22,934 nucleotides of DNA. Origin: Pleurobrachia bachei. Its lineage: Eukaryota; Ctenophora; Tentaculata; Cydippida; Pleurobrachiidae. The stretch spans positions 1 through 22,934 of the forward strand of contig AVPN01000735.1 of the NCBI GenBank assembly GCA_000695325.1. The letters are read 5' to 3'. The notes below the pieces were generated by a model. The model was given only the letters and a program-made list of their open reading frames with translations, made no database searches and was not told where the DNA came from. Of the stretch, positions 1 through 9,900 are shown piece after piece (the stretch's first letter is position 1; each line of letters begins with the position of its first letter). The position numbers were made by a program, and so were the translations under genes.

Positions 1-11
1 AGATATTATGT

Positions 12-25
12 ACATCACGTGATGT
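12..25. promoter_or_regulatory. CACGTG-centred palindrome
   Basis: A perfect 14-bp palindrome, ACATCACGTGATGT, with an E-box core lies in the presumed intron before the first visible coiled-coil exon. It resembles bHLH/bZIP sites, but one palindrome could occur by chance. Confidence 0.25.
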
Positions 26-169
26 TACCTTCTCTACCACGAAAACCACCCCTCGAGAACTTACAAATAGTTCAACTCCAGGTAACAGCTGCCAAACTAA
101 CTGATTCGTGAAATCTGCTACTTTCGTATTACATACTTGTTCTCGTGACACAAATCTCCAACTCCACAG

Positions 170-3100
170 GACAAGCTTGACTATGCTGCCCGGGATATTG
201 AGGAAGACAGACGAGAGAGGGGCCGGATGAGAGAGCAGCTAGGAATCCAAAATGATATCATCTCTAAACTTTATGCCCGGTTAAATCAGTTGGAAGAAGA
301 GCAGGCAGAGTCCAGTAAACTCATCAACACGGTAATGCAGAGTTCCATGCTACAGACGCAGATAGAGAGCAGGAAACAGGCGAAAATGGACCATAATTTA
401 GGTATGAATCACCCTCGATCATTTATGTTTACACTTTTTTATTGATTATGTTTATATTTTGTGGCTACTGGGGTTTCCTGCTACCTGTTGTTATGAGTGT
501 TATTCCGTTGTGATTCTCTCTGTGGCTGTGTACATGTGCTAAACGCTGACAATTAAATCTAACGACACAGTCTCAGTATCAGACGTTGAGACCGTAAAGA
601 GGAACTTTGATAATCTAAGGGCGTCCATCTACGAAGAAACCGGAACACTTCGCCATATCTCAGAGGATACCCATGCTGTTCTCGCTAGTATTCAGGTTAT
701 TGCCTTGTTCGACAATCAGGTTACAAATTATATTCATTTCGATTGTGCGATTTCTTTTTGTTTTTACTTTTTTGCTATGATCTCTGAAGAAACATGACTA
801 ACACTCAGAATAATTTCTTCTAACTGCCTTCTATAATTGCAGGACCAGGTGGCGTCACTAGATCAGGGAGACAAGACATCGACAGTCCGTATTGGGACTA
901 TAGAATCAAACATCACTGCAGCTGTGAGTCATTATGTATCTCAATCTTTTCCATTCCCTCTTATCCTACATTATATAGCAAATCATTCCTCTATCATTCT
1001 CTCACCCTCTCTCCCCACTCGATGGATTGTATAAGATCACTCACCCTCCCACCAGATGGATTGTATAAGATCACTACAAAACAACACAGCCCGCCTTCAA
1101 AGCCGTGTTGCTAATATGGAGGGGGCATCGAGTGAGAGGGACGGTGAAATAGCACAATCTTTGGGGACACTTACCAGCTGTCTAACTGAGGCAAAGGCTG
1201 ATCGAGGGGACTTGAGGCATGCTATCGGTGATAGGTAAGCAAACAATGAATTCATTGCCTAGCTCGACCCTCTTTTCGCGAGCTCCAAAGGTAAAATAAG
1301 GATTAGAAAATAACAACGAATTCTCAATTCAGTGTTGTATTAAATTCTCAGTTTTAGTCACCAACTAGTTGTGATTGGACAAACCTGAAAGAACATATTT
1401 TCATGATTTCAGTTTGAAAGAATTTGGGAAACTAAAGCTGACCATGGATGACCGATTACGGCAGCTTAAGTCTGATGTTGAAAAATCTCGACAAAAACGA
1501 GACATCGATTTTGCACAGGTTTTGTTGCCAAATGTTTTCAAACCTTCTCTCACACCAAGAATGTATCACAGTCATACCCCGATTTATTAGAACCATGATA
1601 TACCGGGGACCCCGGTTTATCGGGCAACACCCTTTTCCTGAGTCCTGAACAAACCGGTAAATCGGTATATGGGGTCCGACTGTATATTACTTACATTTCC
1701 CTGCAGTCCCTGGAGGAGATGATGTCGTGTTACCGATCTCTGGATCTAAAGATTACTGATGAAGTTGGGAGCAGCTTCCAAGAGACAAAACAACTCATCA
1801 CCTCACTCCAATCGGTAATTGCTAACTAGTAACCATGGTAACTATAATGGTAACCATGGTAACTAAACAACTCATCACCTCACTTCAATCTGTAATTACT
1901 GTAACTAGTAACCATGGTAATTATAATGGTAACCATAGTAACCATTCTAACTTATTATCTCACTTAAATCGGTAGTTAGGAGAGATATACTTGGTTTTAG
2001 TTGTAACAATGCACACTATTATAGTTGTTTTGTTCAAACTCAATTTTTTTTATTTTATAAAAACCGTCGCGGGGCGCGGGGAAGCAGGGTCGAACAAGGC
2101 AATATTATAGTAGGGACGAATCTTAATTTTTTGACTATAATAGTGGCGTTGGGTCTTTATTTCAGTGTTTAGATGATACAATTAAGTAGAAACACGATTA
2201 TTTAGAGAAATGTAATCGCGCACACAAACCTCAGAGCATCCTCAAGGAGAGGGGAGCGAGGGTGGAGTGGGAGCAGAAGCTGCGTCGTGACACTGCTACT
2301 GTTCTCAACAACTTGAGGAAGAACCTTGGGGAACAGATGATACAGTATGCCACAGGTTTGTTATTGTTGTTGTCGAGAGGAAATTGTCCACAATTGTGTA
2401 TACCCTGATCATTTGATATAGTAGTAACTTTCGATAATAACTTTCGATAATAACTTTCGATAATAACTTCCGATAATAACTTTCGATTTACCGATTTACC
2501 GATTACCAAATTTTGCTAATGATGGATATAATGATCTAACAAATCACTAACCTCCCATCACAGTTTATTAACTCTGTTTAGTTGCTAACCTCCCATCACA
2601 GTTTATTAACTCTGTTTAGTATACGAAGAGAATAAGGAGAAGAGCAATGCCAGCATTAAACAACTCTACACCAGCATTGGACTTATTGAAAAGAGTGTCA
2701 ACACAACCAAACACAGCATAGAGCATATCCTACAAGCGGAGATCAAGACAAGGTATGCCATCAATTTATTGAATTTTAGCCCAACTTTATCCCACTTCTT
2801 TTCTCACTCTGCAGCAGTGGTCATAGTATACCTGTGATCAAACAAGTTTATAGTTGCTAGTTCTTGAGTTCACTACCCCCCTCCTACCAGGTCTAGTTCT
2901 TGATTTCACTTTCTTCCTCCTACCAGGATTAGTTCTTTAGTTCACACTATCCTCCTCCTCTACTTTCAGATCGACCAAGTTGTTAGAGTTGGAGGAACAC
3001 CTGTCCACAGTACGTGCTGCAGTTGGAGCCCTGGATACACGACGGGAGGATCAACATGCCGAGGTAGTAATTACATACAGGTCCTGTATTACAGAGGGTG

Positions 3101-3824
3101 TTTCTGGGACCTGGGTGTATCTTGGTTTCGACGGACTACCTTCGTGCGCGCTGGCAAGGAGTTACTTCGTAACCAATGTGTCTCTAGGTATAATTAAAAA
3201 CATGATTCATATCTTGGTTAGTGTGGCGGCGGTCCACACAATGTCATCCTTTTAGCAGTATCACCCGTACGTGCTGTCATGTTACACGGAGCATTATACT
3301 AAAATGCCTCTCACACATGGTTCTCTTTCGATTTAGCACGCACATTTTCAATTTGTTGTTGATTTGATATTGCGCGGCTGAAAAGAGTCGAGCCGCCCTA
3401 GTCATTTGCCGTGGACTATAGGTTTCTTATTTGTTTAGAAAATAGTTTTTCCTTGAGCAAATCCTAGCACAAAGATTCTCCTAGACATATGGATGGGCGA
3501 GAGAGAAAGGAGGGAGAGATGAATGTAAGTTTACGAAGAGCTATGAGCCTATTAAAGACTCGCTAGCTGATTCGCTAGCGAGAGAAGGAGGGAGAGAGTG
3601 AGCTAGTGAGCTAGTGAGAGAAGGAGGTAGGGAGAGAGAGAAAGAAGGCGGGGATGCATTTCCTCCTCTGCCCAGCTCGAGAGAGCAGCGCATGGAGAGA
3701 TCAAAGCGGCGGGATGTGGAGCAGTGGAAAGACTGCGGTAATACACAGTACTGTTTTACAAATAATACGGTGGGCATACGCTACAAATAAGTGTTAGCAA
3801 GAAAGAGAAAAATGCTGTGGCGCA

Positions 3825-3900
<76 letters not shown>

Positions 3901-6900
3901 AATCCTGAACAGATCTCATTCATTGATATTTAACCAAACCATTCTTCCAACACCGTGATCTGCCCGCTGTATGTTTCCCCTTTACTGTTGTACAGTAGGG
4001 CGTGTATGTGTGAGAGAGAAAGTGAGATTAGCAGCCAGAGAAGATATTAAAAATCTTGTTCCGATATGTGATGCTGCAGTAGCTAAGGGCATGTTCAGGA
4101 TATAGTGAGAGGAAATGTAGATAAATTGTAGGCGAGGTAGCTCAATAGGTTAGAGCAATGTACATGTAATGCAGAGGTTGTCGGTTCGAGCCCGGCCCTC
4201 GCCAGATATTTTTCTAATTTTCCTCCCTATCTAATCCTGAACAGATCTCATTCATTGATATTTAACCAAACCATTCTTCCAACACCGTGATCTGCCCGCT
4301 GTATGTTTCCCCTTTACTGTTGTACAGTAGGGCGTGTATGTGTGAGAGAGAAAGTGAGATTAGCAGCCAGAGAAGATATTAAAAATCTTGTTCCGATAAT
4401 GCAATAATAATTCTTGTTTGTTTAGCGATATATATAAATGCAGTTTGGCGCGATTAGTACTTCTGTAACTTACCAAAATGTTTGTAGAAAGATTGGAATT
4501 CTGCGATGTTCCAAGTCACTGCAGCACTAGTACTTTTGAAAATCTTAACTCCCACCCCGTATACATTTCCACAGTTAACATTCACTTCGTAGTCTGTCAC
4601 TGAAAAAAAGGAACGGGCATAAATTATTGCCTGTTTCACCGCACCTAAATTTAAAGGAGGGTTAGAACACAACAAATAAATTATTGGCCAATTTGAAAGT
4701 TATTAGACATCTACGAACAATTAATTAGTTAATTGATTAATTAATTGGTTAATTACCCAGAGGGAAGGGACAGGTAACCAGACCACCATCCTCTCCAACC
4801 ACACTGATAGAGTTACCCTGTGCTCCTTCTGGTTTTGTAAACAACACCCTAACTCTGTAGATACTGGTGCTATACCCAAAATATACAGTCATCTCTGGGC
4901 TGATCACTGTTGACCCGTAATAGGTGTCTTGATCCCCTTCAAACATGTGTCCTGGTTTGTTGGTCTGGTCGCTGTTGTCGTTGCCTAGACATCCCTGCAC
5001 TGATATCTCGTACTCTGGAAACGACATTATTTGATACTAAGTTTGTGTATTATAAGCTGAGTTGCATGATACTGTGTTCAAAGACCAAACCCCGTGCACT
5101 ATGAAGTATGAACAACTCAAATCATAAATTACAAATGAAACGGTTGAGAAATATCATTCCAAGTGCTTGTCTTACCGAGGTTGGTGGTACAGTTGAGTAG
5201 TGCTGTTGAGCCGGGAGGGGAGATAGGAGTTGAGGATGGACAGGGAGTACAGGTTACACCAGAGGTACTGTAGGTATTCCCAGGGCACTCAAAACAACCC
5301 TCTTTCTCAACAAAATAGTATCCAGCGTAACAGCTATCTGAGAAAGAAGGGTTGTTAAATATGTATAAGCCTCTTTTTCATTTGTTGCTGTCACGGTGCA
5401 CGGAGAGAGAGGGAGAGATAGAAGGTCGAAAAAGGCAAGAAAAAGGGGTAAATTTGGTGTCAGCCGATTTTTTCTCATCTTACCTCCAGCTGCGAAATAA
5501 TCAGAGTCTTCTGCAAAATCAGAAAACCGAATATGTGTTGTTTCATGAAGCCAATCCCTCATGCTTCTTTGTGTACTATCCCCGGTATCGAACAAGTCTT
5601 TGAAGTAGATTTCGTAGACCAGAACGTTGTTGCATTCAATGACAAGCTTGGTCCGCAGTTTGTAAGCTTTCCAAACTTTAACGACCCCAGTTGGAACATT
5701 TATCATTGGGCCTTGATATTGCGTGTGATGATTTGCAAACCATACCATGCCTGTCTCGGGACCGTATTGCCAAGCAAACGAAATGTGGCCTACTCCTTGA
5801 GATATCAGCGCAGAAGAATCGTCGTTTACACCCTGAAACCAAGATTTTCCATTCTCTTGGGAGGTGTAGACCAAAAGCGGAGTTCGGTCAAATAGGAAAG
5901 GAACATTTTTATCTCGAGGCACAACGTTCATCTTGATTTCTGAAATTTTATTTGATGTTGGAATTGCTTATTAAAAAGTTGCTTATTAAAAATATTTAAA
6001 TGGAATTTTACTTACCTTGTGCGATCACTTGGACCGCAGAATATGTGATAGGGCTAATGATAATCTCACTTCCAACAACTCCAAGTTCCTCAGTGGAAAA
6101 TCCCTTATACTCGTTGATTGTTGCTGTGAAACTTTCTGAGTCAGTTGTGATACTGTGGATAAATATTGGCCTGGGAAATGATACTATCGTAGTTGATCCG
6201 ATGGTGAGGACAGTTCCCAGCGTTGGTACTAGATCCACAAAGGAATCTGAAGGAATTAGTGTGTTACCCCGGAGGTGATAAATGAAGAAGAAAAACAGCA
6301 TCAAAAGCGGGATCTGGGGATGTCCTTCACCCTTATTACTAAATCAGCTAACTTGAATACGTAACTGATATAGGATCAGATTAATTGAGTACAAACCTTT
6401 GCAATTGCTACTGGCTGACACTACTCCTTTTGAGTAATATCTGTCGGTTATCGAGGTAAAGATCTTGCATATCCCATCCTCCAGTGTACAGCCTAGCATA
6501 CCTGACATACAATTGGAATTGATTAACCATATAATTCTCCCGTGTCCACTAAAGGAAGACACCTCACACTCTGTTTAGCCGGGCGACCTTCGCACGCGCT
6601 GCTAAGGGGTTACTTCGTTACCAATATAACAACATGATATTGGCAATATTTTACCTACCGGCTGCAACAGTACATGCAGTTTCACAAGTCTCATAAGTAG
6701 AGCCGGCTGTTTCAGTTGACTCTCCTTCGAATCCTAAACCATCACACCTTTGTAGCTGTACAGCTGTCGAAATGCAATAGCCTGGAAAGATATTGTGCAT
6801 TAAAAAGACGCATTCCTGAGTTCTTTTGACTATTTCTAATACTGCTTATAAAGTTAAGTTAATATTAAATTTATCTAATTACTAACCTTGGTTAGCTAAA

Positions 6901-9900
6901 GCTGTGACCAGAACCAGATAACAAACAACGTACATTTCTGAACTATAGCATAACTGTGTGTGTGTGTGTTGAAAGAGTGGCTAGAAAGCTCAACAACTGG
7001 GCGTTAAAGTTTAAACTGGGAAACACGTGCACACCTTATCAGGAAGGCAGAGAGAGGGGGAGAGAGAGGGAGAGAGGGATAAAGAGAGGGATAGAAAGGA
7101 AGATGGGGACTCACGTGGCCTGGATAAACACAAACCGGTGGCAAGCTACTTATCGTTTGAGCTATGTTCTAAGATCACTTAACATCTCTGTCCTTGATCC
7201 ACTGAACCCTCACATAGCCAAACAGGTCTGTAGCTTGGCCACATGGATGCCTAAGTGAGATCGACGTCGCGCACGACTGAGATCGATCCTCACATATAGG
7301 CCTCCGCTCAGTTATTCATTTTAGGGCAAACTTGTTCCAAGACCTGGCTGCAAGGAACTACTGAACCGATTTACATCTCGTTTGTTGCCCCTGGCAGACA
7401 ATTGTCTCTAGTTTTACGGAAAATACCCGCGAGTATCAGCATTTGAGGAATAGTGGGTCAAAATTGACGCTAAACATGACCAATCTTTAAAGACCTGGCT
7501 GCAAGCTCCTACGCTGTTCTCCGAGGGGGTGGCGTGTCTCGAACCGCTGGTGTCTCATTTTGGGGAGCTTGCTGTCTCTGGAGCTTGTCAACAATAGCTC
7601 TCAGATCTTGTAACTCTCTCCGTATTTCGTTAATTGCTTCTGAGTTCTCCTAAATTGGGGGACAAATCATTAGACTCCTAAACCCACTACCATTATGAAA
7701 CAGAAAAACAAAGTGTCCTGCCTTTCTCTTGATCTACCGAACCCTCACAGAGCACACTCACTCATTTTATGAGATGATGTGTGATGACGGTGTGAGCCAC
7801 ACGACACTTCTGAAACCGCATCAAAATATCCCGCCTTTCTCACCTTTATAGGGATGTCCCGCTCCTCAGCAGCAGTGCAGTATTTCTGGTCGATCTGAGA
7901 TAGAGATAGGGCGTGAGACTTTGTTGTAACATGCAGAGGGCCACCTGCTGCACGGCCACTACACGACCACAATCGAGGACTTCATTGGTCACATGCATGA
8001 AGTAAAATAGTAATACAATATGAACTAAGACACACAGGGTTTACTAATAATATCATCTGTCAGGCCAATGACAGCGGTTCTCTCGAAACAAGAACAGGGC
8101 CAATGCTATGACATCAGCTCCTACCTTGGTATCCACGGCACATATCCTCTCCTCCAAAAGGAATGACTGATTGTTAGCATTGGCGATTGAACTCCTCACA
8201 CCAGCCATATCTGCCTCGTGTGTGAGCCTGTCCATTTTAACTGAGACCTCTTCATGTATCGTTATCAAGTTGGATTTCCTGCAGTTGAAGAGTGGAATGA
8301 GTGAATCGTAAGAGGAGTTAGAGATAGGCCATAGAACAGCAACATTACGTGTGGTCTACTAAATACCTTGTGTCTATCTCTGCATTTAGTTGCTCTTCAA
8401 TATTGTCCATCTGTGACCTGACTCGCTCTAGAACCTCCCCCATCTGGGAGGTGCGAGAGTCCACGATGGTCTCTGCTATCACCTCTATCTGCAAGGGGGA
8501 TATTGTGAGATACAACCCTACTGTAGTTCTGAAACCTTCAGTTAGTGGCTGAAAGGTTCGTTCCAGACAGTAGGACCTAACCAACCACTTGGGTACTTAT
8601 CATTAAATAGTGTTCATTTTAGATTCTTAGGAGGCCTAGGCTGGTTCATTCCTAGGCTAGGAAGTGTCACACCCACCTGTTCCTGAGTCTCCTCTATCTT
8701 GACATCTATCTGCTGAGTTATCTCAGTCCTGAGTTCCCCAACCGCTGCCATCATGACACCCTCCGATTCTTTTACCTAGGGAGAACGGGGTCATCTGCCA
8801 GACGCAGCAATCACAAACAAACAAACAAACAAACGGGGTGAAGAAGGGGGGGGACGAGGGTCCTTCACTCTACCTTCCTGGTCCCACTCTCTCCCCTCCC
8901 ACTCTCTGTCTCACCCTTTACCAAAGGTAAAGGGTGAGACAGAGAGTGGGAGGGGAGAGAGTGGGACCAGGAAGGTAGAGTGAAGGACCCTCGTCCCCCC
9001 CCTTCTTCACCCCGTTTGTTTGTTTGTTTGTTTGTGATTGCTGCGTCTGGCAGATGACCCCGTTCTCCCTAGGTAAAAGAATCGGAGGGTGTCATGATGG
9101 CAGCGGTTGGGGAACTCAGGACTGAGATAACTCAGCAGATAGATGTCAAGATAGAGGAGACTCAGGAACAGGTGGGTGTGACACTTCCTAGCCTAGGAAT
9201 GAACCAGCCTAGGCCTCCTAAGAATCTAAAATGAACACTATTTAATGATAAGTACCCAAGTGGTTGGTTAGGTCCTACTGTCTGGAACGAACCGTTAGCC
9301 AGTGACTGAAGGTTTCAGAACTACAGTAGGGTTGTATCTCACAATATCCCCCTTGCAGATAGAGGTGATAGCAGAGACCATCGTGGACTCTCGCACCTCC
9401 CAGATGGGGGAGGTTCTAGAGCGAGTCAGGTCACAGATGGACAATATTGAAGAGCAACTAAATGCAGAGATAGACACAAGGTATTTAGTAGACCACACGT
9501 AATGTTGCTGTTCTATGGCCTATCTCTAACTCCCACTACGATTCACTCATTCCAGGAAATCCAACTTGATAACGATAAATGAAGAGGTCTCAGTTAAAAT
9601 GGACAGGCTCACACACGAGGCAGATATGGCTGGTGTGAGGAGTTCAATCGCCAATGCTAACAATCAGTCATTCCTTTTGGAGGAGAGGATATGTGCCGTG
9701 GATACCAAGGTAGGAGCTGATGTCATAGCATTGGCCCTGTTCTTGTTTCGAGAGAACCGCTGTCATTGGCCTGACAGATGATATTATTAGTAAACCCTGT
9801 GTGTCTTAGTTCATATTGTATTACTATTTTACTTCATGCATGTGACCAATGAAGTCCTCGATTGTGGTCGTGTAGTGGCCGTGCAGCAGGTGGCCCTCTG

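Noticed and set aside
5352-5936. Plus-strand open frames opposite the secreted-protein exons
   Set aside because: They are shadows of the minus-strand exon 5484-5939, which has splice sites and phase agreement.
7745-7972. 75-codon frame found identically at 9862-10089
   Set aside because: It is intron plus a 51-bp exon of the coiled-coil gene read through; identity is explained by the palindrome.
8808-9042. (CAAA)n tracts as a repeat-element tail
   Set aside because: They are mirror copies of one short intronic tract within the palindrome arms, not an element end.
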